DNA from: Anthropogastromicrobium sp963604075
GTDB lineage: Bacteria > Bacillota > Clostridia > Lachnospirales > Lachnospiraceae
NCBI GenBank assembly: GCA_963604075.1
Contig: CAVCPW010000026.1
Coordinates: 1 to 9,404 of the forward strand
Length of the DNA: 9,404 nt
Direction of reading: 5' to 3'
Part shown: positions 1 to 5,700 of the stretch, one piece after another
How positions within the stretch are numbered: the first letter of the stretch is position 1
Layout: every line of letters starts with the position of its first letter
Made by a program: the position numbers and the translations under genes
The notes under the pieces: model-generated
The model's input: the letters and a program-made list of their open reading frames with translations, nothing else
What the model was told of the DNA's origin: nothing
The model's database searches: none

Positions 1-2057
1 GTACAGAAGAGCTTGAGACACTTCAGGAGAGTGATTCTACCTATGAAGCGACAGATATGGTCGGAAAGGATGGACTCGAGCAGTATTATGAGAGTGAACT
101 TTCCGGTACTAAGGGTACGCAGACAGTATACCTGAATAATGTCGGACAGATTCTGGAAACTGTTGACAGTGTGTCTTCTGTGCGTGGAAATGATATCTAT
201 CTTACAATTGATCATGATTTGCAGGTGGCAGTATACGATATTGTGGAGCAGCGTCTTGCTGATGTCCTTGTCGGAAAGCTGACAATTGAGGATTTCGAGG
301 CAGATGACTCGACACTTGCGAGCGAGTTCCAGATTTCTGTAAAAGATGTCTACTATCAAATGTTTAACAACAATGTTTTAGATGAAGATCATTTTTCAGA
401 CGATGGTGCCTCTGAAGCAGAGCGGCAGATTCTTTCATTGCATGATGGAGAGTCCACACTTGCTCTTAGCCATATTGTAGAAGAATTGGTACCGGACGCA
501 ACGGTTCAGTCTGAACTGACAGATGATATGCAGGATTATATGGAATATGTCTACACTTTCCTGAAAGAAAAAGATATTATTACAGCAAGTGAGATTGATA
601 CCTCAGATGAGACATTCCTTGCATGGAAGAATGAGGAGATTTCGTTTTACGATTTCCTGTCTTATGTGATTTCAAAGGGATGGATTGATTCCTCAAAGCT
701 GGATTCAGAGTCTGCATACTCTGATTCCAGTCAGGTTATGAGCCAGATTGTATCCTTCTGTGAAGAAAATCTTTCGTCGGACAGTGGTTTTAGCAATCTT
801 GTATACAAAAAACTGATTTATAACGAGCAGATTTCAGGTAATCTGGTTTGCTTGGCTTTGATTGATCAGGGTATTTTAGATGCCGATAATGAATCTTATA
901 AGGAGCTTCAAGATGGAGATGCTCAGACTGCATTTACCTTTATTCGTGAGAAAATTGGAAATACTGAGCTGACGCCAGCACAGATTGCGCTTGATCCGTG
1001 CAGCGGTTCTGCAATTGTAACAGACACGACGACAGGAGAGGTGTTGGCGCTTGTATCCTATCCGGGATATGACTTGAATAAGTTATCCGGGACAGTTGAT
1101 GCAGAGTATTGGTCGAAGCTGATTAATGACCAATCGGAGCCACTGTATGACAAGGCAACACAGGTTCGTGTTGCACCGGGTTCGGTTTACAAGCTGGTGA
1201 CTACCAGTGCTGGACTTGAGGAGGGCGTAATTGACAGTTCGGAGTACATCGATTGTATTGGTACATTTGATAAGTTGGATCACCCGCGATGCTGGATAGC
1301 TCGAGAGACTGGCGGTGAGCATGGTCTGTTAAATACAGCGGGAGCAATTGAGCAGTCGTGCAACTTCTATTTTTATGAAGTCGGTTACCGCTTAAGTCTA
1401 AATGAAAATGGCGAATATGATGCGGAGCTCGGTCTTGCAAAGCTTCGCAAATATGCAGAAAAGTATGGCTTTGGTGAGAAGAGCGGTTTGGAAATTGCGG
1501 AAAATGTGTCGCAGATTTCAACTGAATATCCAGCGACATCTGCGATTGGACAGGGTACAAACAATATGACTGCGATCAGTTTGGCACGCTACGTTACGGC
1601 GCTCGCGACAGATGGTACGCTATATACTTTCCGTTTGTTGAGCAAGATCTGTGATGCGAGTGGAAATGTGATTGAGGAACTCACTCAGCAAAGCGAACAG
1701 ATTGATGGTATTTCGCAGTCAACCTATGATGTAATAAGAGAGGGTATGTACCGGGTTGTTCATGCGTCTGGAACAGCAGCAAGTGCATTTTCAGGTTTAC
1801 AGATTGACATTGCTGGAAAATCCGGTTCTGTACAGGAGAATCTTTCCCGTGCAAACCACGCAACCTTCATTTCCTATGGTCCATATGACGATCCAAAGAT
1901 TTCAGTCACGGTTACCATCCCGCATGGCTACATGGCATACAATGCTGCAGTAGTTTGCCGTTACATTTATCAGTACTACTTTGGTTACATTGATATGGAA
2001 GACATTCTGGACAAGTCCTATAATACACTTGGAGAGTCAACTACATACAGTGATTGA
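1..2057 (+). CDS. mrdA: Penicillin-binding protein 2 (class B transpeptidase), 5'-truncated by the window edge
   Basis: The reading frame is open to the left edge (first full codon at base 3), so the N-terminus, membrane anchor and part of the dimerisation domain are missing. The first visible Met (base 57) is internal: the GKDGLEQYYE segment is the conserved end of the PBP2 dimerisation domain. Counting from that Met, the transpeptidase motifs are SVYK (S376, K379; bases 1182-1193), SCN (434-436; 1356-1364) and KSG (588-590; 1818-1826). KSG in place of KTG is normal for PBP2. The enzyme crosslinks peptidoglycan on the outer membrane face during elongation, together with RodA, which is the next gene. 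About 237 acidic residues (about 74-310, bases 276-986) interrupt the start of the transpeptidase domain, between the 'IDHDLQ' helix and the 'GEVLALVSYPGYD' strand. This makes the protein much longer than typical PBP2. Family assignment is firm; mrdA rather than another class B PBP is inferred from context. Confidence 0.93.
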   Translation, partial: TEELETLQESDSTYEATDMVGKDGLEQYYESELSGTKGTQTVYLNNVGQILETVDSVSSVRGNDIYLTIDHDLQVAVYDIVEQRLADVLVGKLTIEDFEADDSTLASEFQISVKDVYYQMFNNNVLDEDHFSDDGASEAERQILSLHDGESTLALSHIVEELVPDATVQSELTDDMQDYMEYVYTFLKEKDIITASEIDTSDETFLAWKNEEISFYDFLSYVISKGWIDSSKLDSESAYSDSSQVMSQIVSFCEENLSSDSGFSNLVYKKLIYNEQISGNLVCLALIDQGILDADNESYKELQDGDAQTAFTFIREKIGNTELTPAQIALDPCSGSAIVTDTTTGEVLALVSYPGYDLNKLSGTVDAEYWSKLINDQSEPLYDKATQVRVAPGSVYKLVTTSAGLEEGVIDSSEYIDCIGTFDKLDHPRCWIARETGGEHGLLNTAGAIEQSCNFYFYEVGYRLSLNENGEYDAELGLAKLRKYAEKYGFGEKSGLEIAENVSQISTEYPATSAIGQGTNNMTAISLARYVTALATDGTLYTFRLLSKICDASGNVIEELTQQSEQIDGISQSTYDVIREGMYRVVHASGTAASAFSGLQIDIAGKSGSVQENLSRANHATFISYGPYDDPKISVTVTIPHGYMAYNAAVVCRYIYQYYFGYIDMEDILDKSYNTLGESTTYSD

Positions 2058-2206
2058 TGCCAAGCTATACGTAGTGCCGCTTTTATATGAGCAAGTAGCG
2101 AAGCGAATTGCGAATATCATTGACATCAAGCAATAACGGAGTACTGTCACGGAGCTTTTTGCAATCAAAAAAGACAGATAGAGACAAAGAAAGGAAGTCT
2201 GCCAGC
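2058..2206 (+). other. 149-base leader between the PBP2 gene and rodA
   Basis: There is no convincing gene here. The rodA frame can be extended upstream to a TTG at 2108, but that extension is low-complexity and has no ribosome binding site. The stretch contains a perfect TTGACA hexamer and a phrase around 2095-2120 (agcgaagcgaattgcgaat) that looks like low-complexity intergenic repeat sequence. I see no strong terminator between the two genes. Confidence 0.4.
2120..2147 (+). promoter_or_regulatory. Candidate sigma-A promoter for rodA
   Basis: TTGACA (2120-2125) is a perfect -35. A 16-base spacer leads to TACTGT (2142-2147), which keeps the TAnnnT core but matches the -10 consensus at only three of six positions. 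It would give a leader of about 50 bases before the rodA ATG at 2207. The weak -10 makes this tentative; rodA could equally be read through from the PBP2 gene. Confidence 0.35.
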
Positions 2207-3394
2207 ATGCGCAAGAGAAAAACAGGAACAGGACAATCCATGCATTTAAGAAATCTTAATTTTAAGATTATAATATATGCACTGATACTAAGTATCATCG
2301 GTATATTTATGGTTCATAGCGCGACACAGAACGAAACTGTGACCGGAATGTTTTCAACCACACAAAAACAGATCCTTGGGATGATCATCGGAATTGTTCT
2401 CATGGTGATTCTGACGTGCATTGATTACCATAAGTTGATCAAATATTCGATTGTATTTTATGCAATTAGTATGGCACTTTTGATTTATGTAAAGTACATC
2501 AACCCGCTAAATATCAGTAACGCAAACCGTTGGATGCGTCTGCCGGGATTTGGTACGATTCAGCCATCCGAGTTTTCGAAGGTTGCAGTTGTGCTGATGG
2601 CAGTCTTTGTATTGATCCGTATCCAAAAGCGCATCAATAATGTGCTTTACCTGCTGGCATATTTTGCAGTAACAGGTATAACCGTTTATTTAGTCTACGT
2701 CGAGCCGGATCTGTCTACATCTTTGATTATTATTTTTGCACTTGCTGCGATGGTCTTTGTGTGTGGAATCAGTTGGAAATGGGTAGGCGGTGTGCTTGGT
2801 GTAGTTGCTATTTTGGTAGCGGCACTTCTGTTTTGCATTTATGAGCCGGAGCAAAAGACACTCAACTGGTTTATCGATAATGGAATTCTTCAGCAGTATC
2901 AGGTAAACCGTATCAATTCGTATTTCTTTCCGGAAGATTATCCTGACCAGACGCGTCAGCAGCTAAACTCCGTTATGGCAATCGGCGGAGGTCAGCTGAC
3001 GGGAAAGGGACTGAACAATTCGACTTATGAATCCGTGAAGAACGGAAATTTTCTGTCAGAGGAACAGTGCGACTTTATTTTCGCTGTTGTGGGAGAGGAA
3101 CTGGGTTTTGCAGGAAGTGCATTTATCATATTGATCTATCTGCTGTTATTTATTGAGGGACTAAAGATTGCAGGGCGGAGTCCTGATCTAGAAGGAAAGC
3201 TTATTGCCAGTGGATTTGTCACGATGTTGTTAATCCAGTGCTTTATCAATATGGGAGTAGCGATGTTGCTTCTTCCAAATACGGGAACACCGCTTCCATT
3301 TATCAGCGCAGGTATGAGTTCGTTAATCAGCACGTACATCATGATGGGAATCCTGCTGAATATCAGCATGCACAGAAAAATGAAAGTGTTCTGA
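2207..3394 (+). CDS. rodA: Rod shape-determining SEDS glycosyltransferase RodA
   Basis: A 395-residue SEDS-family (RodA/FtsW/SpoVE) integral membrane protein with about ten hydrophobic segments. It polymerises lipid II into glycan strands with its partner class B PBP, encoded just upstream. Signatures seen: NRWMRLPGFGTIQPSEFSK, with W109 at the position of the conserved tryptophan; a long extracellular loop containing 'GGGQLTGKG'; then 'CDFIFAVVGEELGF', whose Asp (D289, base 3071) matches the essential acidic residue of the family; and a C-terminal 'LPFISAGMSSL'. The start at ATG 2207 was chosen because AAGGAAG lies at 2191-2197, nine bases upstream, and because the cytoplasmic tail then has a normal length. 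A second ATG at 2240 is possible, and the frame is open back to TTG 2108. RodA rather than FtsW or SpoVE is inferred from pairing with PBP2 and from the downstream mgsA-like gene. Confidence 0.93.
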   Translation: MRKRKTGTGQSMHLRNLNFKIIIYALILSIIGIFMVHSATQNETVTGMFSTTQKQILGMIIGIVLMVILTCIDYHKLIKYSIVFYAISMALLIYVKYINPLNISNANRWMRLPGFGTIQPSEFSKVAVVLMAVFVLIRIQKRINNVLYLLAYFAVTGITVYLVYVEPDLSTSLIIIFALAAMVFVCGISWKWVGGVLGVVAILVAALLFCIYEPEQKTLNWFIDNGILQQYQVNRINSYFFPEDYPDQTRQQLNSVMAIGGGQLTGKGLNNSTYESVKNGNFLSEEQCDFIFAVVGEELGFAGSAFIILIYLLLFIEGLKIAGRSPDLEGKLIASGFVTMLLIQCFINMGVAMLLLPNTGTPLPFISAGMSSLISTYIMMGILLNISMHRKMKVF

Positions 3395-3395
3395 T

Positions 3396-3422
3396 TTATT
3401 TATAAAATCCATTTATAAATAA
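3396..3422. repeat. Perfect 11-bp inverted repeat, A/T only
   Basis: TTATTTATAAA (3396-3406) and TTTATAAATAA (3412-3422) are exact reverse complements around a 5-base centre. They begin two bases after the rodA stop. With no G-C pair the hairpin would be weak and is not a classical terminator. It could be an operator, a weak attenuator, or A/T-rich spacer. No good -35 accompanies the TATAAA strings inside it. Confidence 0.6.
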
Positions 3423-3448
3423 GCAACTATTTTATTGGAGGTATCATT

Positions 3449-3850
3449 ATGAATATCGGTTTTATAGCAGACGATTCCAAAAAGAAACTGATGCAGAATT
3501 TCTGCATTGCATACAGAGGCATCTTAAACAAGCATAGTCTCTATGCAACGGGAACGACTGGAAGACTGATCGAAGAAGCTACAACACTGTCAGTTAACAA
3601 GTTTCTTGAGGGGCCGTTGGGTGGTGCGCAGCAGTTTGCATCTCAGATCGAAAACAACAGCATGGATCTGGTATTTTACTTCAGGGATCCGGGAGAAATC
3701 AGCCCAAGCAATACAAGCAGAGTACAGAGAGTGCTGCATCTTTGCGACATTTACAGCATTCCATTGGCAACCAATCTGGCAACTGCCGAGCTTTTGATTC
3801 GTTCACTTGATTGTGGTGACCTTGAGTGGAGAGAGGCATACCGTTCATGA
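3449..3850 (+). CDS. Methylglyoxal synthase-family protein with a degenerate active site
   Basis: 133 residues, clearly homologous to MgsA (dihydroxyacetone phosphate to methylglyoxal plus phosphate). Conserved segments are YATGTTGRLIEE (32-43), EGPLGG (54-59), FRDP (78-81) and NLATAELLI. GGAGG at 3437-3441 supports the ATG at 3449. By hand alignment with E. coli MgsA, the catalytic Asp71 of GGDQQ is Ala60 (GGAQQ), His19 is Asp8, His98 is Ser87 and Asp101 is Ser90. Only Asp20 (D9) and Asp91 (D80) remain of that set. The phosphate-site threonines (T34, T36, T37) are kept, but Ser65 is Glu54. The protein is full length with no frameshift, so it looks retained rather than decayed. It may be a pseudoenzyme, for example a sensor of a phosphorylated metabolite, or have altered chemistry. 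rodA-mgsA adjacency is common in Clostridia. Automatic annotation would call it mgsA; I leave the symbol blank because activity is doubtful. Confidence 0.88.
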   Translation: MNIGFIADDSKKKLMQNFCIAYRGILNKHSLYATGTTGRLIEEATTLSVNKFLEGPLGGAQQFASQIENNSMDLVFYFRDPGEISPSNTSRVQRVLHLCDIYSIPLATNLATAELLIRSLDCGDLEWREAYRS

Positions 3851-4821
3851 GAAAAAAGCGGATCATTTGCGCACTGGCGGCAGCACTGTTTTTAGGTATA
3901 GCCGCTGGTGCAATGAAAGGCTGTACAAATGCATCACCCGCGCTTCTTGACGGTTTTGAAACGCATCTGGATACGATGATGACGTCAAAGAATGAGCTAT
4001 CAAGACTGGATGGTGCGGCTACTGGTCTGTGTGTGATCGAAAATGAAGATGAATTTTCAGAAGATGACATAGAAGCACCAGCCGGTGCATTATTTAATAT
4101 TACCGATCAGAAGACACTTTACAGCAAAAATGCAAACGATGAGCGTGAAATTGCCAGTATTACAAAGATTATGACGGCACTTCTGGCTATGAAATATGCA
4201 GATTTGAATCAGGAGGTAACCATCTCATATACACCTGAGGAACTCGAGAGCAGTGCAGTGTTGTGCGGCTTTGAGTCAGGCGATAAGATGTTGTTGTCCA
4301 GTTTGTTGAGCGCTGCGTTAATCTATTCAGGAAATGATGCGGCGATTGATATTGCCATTGCTGTTTCTGGTTCGCAGGAGGCATTTGTTAATCTGATGAA
4401 TCAGGAGAGCGAAGAGCTTATGACAAGTCACACGCATTTTGCCAATCCAACCGGTCTTACGCAGTCCAAGCATTATTCATCAGTATATGATGTGTATCTG
4501 ATGTTTCAAGAATGTTTGAAATACTCGACATTCCGCGATATCATTGCGAGAGGTTCTTTTGTGTGCTATTATACGAATGCAGCTGGAGAAAATGTAACAA
4601 AAAGCTTTAACAGTACGAACCAGTATCTGGTCGGGGCATATACGCCGCCGTCTGGTATAACCGTTGTCGGTGGAAAAACCGGACACACGAATACAGCCGG
4701 ATATAACCTTGTACTGCTTGCGCAGGATAGTCATCACAAGGAATATATAGCTGTTATTCTTGGTGCTGAGTCAAAAGATGAACTGTATAATCAGATGAAC
4801 ACATTGCTGTCGAAAATTTGA
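3847..4821 (+). CDS. D-alanyl-D-alanine carboxypeptidase (peptidase S11, DacA-like), short form
   Basis: A 324-residue serine peptidase that removes the terminal D-Ala from peptidoglycan pentapeptides outside the cell. Motifs in order: SITK (S104, K107; bases 4156-4167), SGN (161-163; 4327-4335) and KTG (277-279; 4675-4683). The N-terminus MRKKR plus a hydrophobic stretch is a signal peptide or signal anchor. 'AMKGC' at about residue 26 resembles a lipobox only weakly, since Lys at -2 is unusual. ATG 3847 overlaps the TGA of the preceding gene (ATGA), with GAGAGG at 3831-3836, implying translational coupling. An upstream GTG at 3826 is in frame but less likely. The chain ends about 45 residues after KTG, so the C-terminal beta-domain and amphipathic anchor of DacA/PBP5 are missing. 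An acidic segment (about 58-76) precedes the catalytic domain. Confidence 0.92.
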   Translation: MRKKRIICALAAALFLGIAAGAMKGCTNASPALLDGFETHLDTMMTSKNELSRLDGAATGLCVIENEDEFSEDDIEAPAGALFNITDQKTLYSKNANDEREIASITKIMTALLAMKYADLNQEVTISYTPEELESSAVLCGFESGDKMLLSSLLSAALIYSGNDAAIDIAIAVSGSQEAFVNLMNQESEELMTSHTHFANPTGLTQSKHYSSVYDVYLMFQECLKYSTFRDIIARGSFVCYYTNAAGENVTKSFNSTNQYLVGAYTPPSGITVVGGKTGHTNTAGYNLVLLAQDSHHKEYIAVILGAESKDELYNQMNTLLSKI

Positions 4822-4838
4822 TAAATTTATAAAATTTT
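4813..4838. repeat. A/T-rich near-palindrome across the carboxypeptidase stop codon
   Basis: AAAATTT (4813-4819) pairs with AAATTTT (4832-4838), and between them ATAAATTTAT (4821-4830) is itself a palindrome. Only the G4820/A4831 pair mismatches. It overlaps the TGA stop at 4819-4821 and is followed by CTATTTTT. It could serve as a weak transcription end, but has no G-C stem. Confidence 0.5.
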
Positions 4839-4849
4839 CTATTTTTAGC

Positions 4850-4878
4850 TTGCTTTATTCAGCAAAATATACTATACT
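4850..4878 (+). promoter_or_regulatory. Sigma-A-type promoter for the small P-loop gene
   Basis: TTGCTT (4850-4855), a 17-base spacer, and TATACT (4873-4878), which fits the -10 at five of six positions. A second TATACT lies at 4868-4873, but with a 12-base spacer it is unlikely to be used. The predicted start near 4885 leaves a leader of about 58 bases before the ATG at 4943. Confidence 0.65.
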
Positions 4879-4942
4879 ATACGCAAGAGCTACCATTGGT
4901 CTTAAGTGTAAAAGACTAATTCATATAAGGAGGATCAAGCAT

Positions 4943-5362
4943 ATGGTTCAGATTATTTCAGGCAAGAAGGGCAAGGGAAAGACAAAGTATCTGTTAGACA
5001 GTGTAAATGGTGCTGTTGCATCTGCACAGGGAAGCGTAGTATATCTTGATAAGACCGCAAAGCACATGTATGAATTGAACAATAAGGTTCGTTTGATTAA
5101 CGTTTCGGATTATGAAATCATTTCCTATGATGCATTTATCGGATTTATCAGCGGAATCATTTCTCAGGATCACGACCTCGAGAAAATGTATTTTGACAGC
5201 TTCTTAAAGATTGCGAGCCTCGAGGGCGCCGATATCACAGAAGCAGTTAGAGCGCTGGAAGCGATTTCTGCAAAGTTTGGAGTTGATTTTGTTTTGAGCG
5301 TTTCTGCAGATGCAACTGAATTGTCCGATGAAGTCAAGTCTCATATTATCGTATCTCTGTAA
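4943..5362 (+). CDS. Small P-loop NTPase-like protein of unknown function
   Basis: 139 residues starting MVQIISGKKGKGKTKYLL: a textbook Walker A (GKKGKGKT, residues 7-14) almost at the N-terminus. A possible Walker B is VVYLD (32-36). The rest is alpha/beta with an acidic middle (ISQDHDLEKMYFD, about 73-85) and a C-terminal hydrophobic strand ending in IIVSL. There is no membrane segment or signal peptide, so it should be cytoplasmic. AAGGAGG at 4927-4933, nine bases upstream, fixes the ATG at 4943; an in-frame extension back to 4850 would run through the promoter. I recognise it only as the kind of small Clostridia ATP-binding protein often mislabelled as PilT-like; no PilT domains are present. 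It forms its own transcription unit between wall-synthesis and division genes. ATP binding is probable; its role is unknown. Confidence 0.85.
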   Translation: MVQIISGKKGKGKTKYLLDSVNGAVASAQGSVVYLDKTAKHMYELNNKVRLINVSDYEIISYDAFIGFISGIISQDHDLEKMYFDSFLKIASLEGADITEAVRALEAISAKFGVDFVLSVSADATELSDEVKSHIIVSL

Positions 5363-5420
5363 AATGTAAAAACGTATTTTTGACCGAAGCATATAAAAAT
5401 GTTAGAAAATTTTATGTAGG

Positions 5421-5446
5421 AAGGAGCCGTCATTCGGCTCCTTTTT
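5421..5446 (+). terminator. Intrinsic terminator after the P-loop gene
   Basis: A 9-bp perfect stem, AAGGAGCCG (5421-5429) with CGGCTCCTT (5435-5443), loop TCATT, ending in a five-T run (5442-5446). The stop codon of the P-loop gene lies 58 bases upstream. There is no T-run on the opposite strand, so it is directional. Confidence 0.88.
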
Positions 5447-5640
5447 GATTCGCTTCAATTTTGCAAATCCGTACAGAGAAAGAATATACAGCTTGCACAA
5501 TATATCCCATACTTTTGAATTCATAGCAACTTCTCATTCTGCTGCAAACGGCTTTGTTATTCTTTGATATTCGCTCTTAATGTTTTATCGGAAAGGTATT
5601 TTACACATCTATAAAAAAACTATTTATTTTTTTGCGAAAA
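5447..5640. other. Gene-free intergenic stretch, possibly a dispersed element
   Basis: No credible gene. The minus strand has an open stretch of about 35 codons (ATG near 5544, stop near 5437, inside the terminator hairpin) without a clear ribosome binding site, which I do not call. The composition is unlike typical leader DNA and the left edge coincides with the terminator hairpin. No riboswitch or small-RNA consensus was recognised. Confidence 0.35.
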
Positions 5641-5641
5641 C

Positions 5642-5650
5642 TGTTATAAT
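5642..5650 (+). promoter_or_regulatory. Extended -10 promoter for the HlyD-like gene
   Basis: TGTTATAAT is a perfect TGnTATAAT extended -10 (TATAAT at 5645-5650). The -35 region, around 5622-5628, is only A/T-rich (TTTATT-like), as expected where the extended -10 compensates. Transcription would start near 5657. Confidence 0.7.
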
Positions 5651-5662
5651 AAAAGCTATGTT

Positions 5663-5678
5663 CGGTGTTTCGACACCG
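5663..5678 (+). promoter_or_regulatory. 5'-UTR hairpin with a UUCG tetraloop
   Basis: CGGTGT (5663-5668) and ACACCG (5673-5678) form a perfect 6-bp stem closed by TTCG. It starts about six bases after the predicted transcription start and ends 22 bases before the ATG at 5701. It could stabilise the mRNA 5' end. There is no T-run, so it is not a terminator. Confidence 0.55.
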
Positions 5679-5700
5679 GAAGAGAAAGGCAGGATACCGG

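Noticed and set aside
57..59. Start of the PBP2 gene at the first visible ATG
   Set aside because: The frame is open to the left edge and the residues at this Met belong to the interior of the dimerisation domain.
2108..2206. N-terminal extension of RodA from TTG 2108
   Set aside because: The added 33 residues are polar and lack family similarity; no ribosome binding site precedes the TTG, whereas AAGGAAG sits correctly before ATG 2207.
3378..3419. Promoter inside the A/T repeat before the mgsA-like gene
   Set aside because: TATAAA strings exist but no acceptable -35 lies 16-18 bases upstream.
3826..3846. GTG start for the carboxypeptidase
   Set aside because: ATG 3847 gives a clean MRKKR signal sequence and the common ATGA overlap; the GTG has no better binding site.
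3699..4070. Minus-strand open frame of 123 codons
   Set aside because: It is antisense to the mgsA-like and carboxypeptidase genes, which have clear family motifs and start signals; the antisense product has no recognisable features.
4850..4942. Longer start for the P-loop protein
   Set aside because: The extension would cover the promoter and the AAGGAGG site, and Walker A proteins of this kind begin a few residues before the motif.
5437..5544. Short minus-strand ORF (about 35 codons) in the intergenic block
   Set aside because: No clear ribosome binding site or promoter and it ends in the terminator hairpin; kept only as part of the possible dispersed-element finding.
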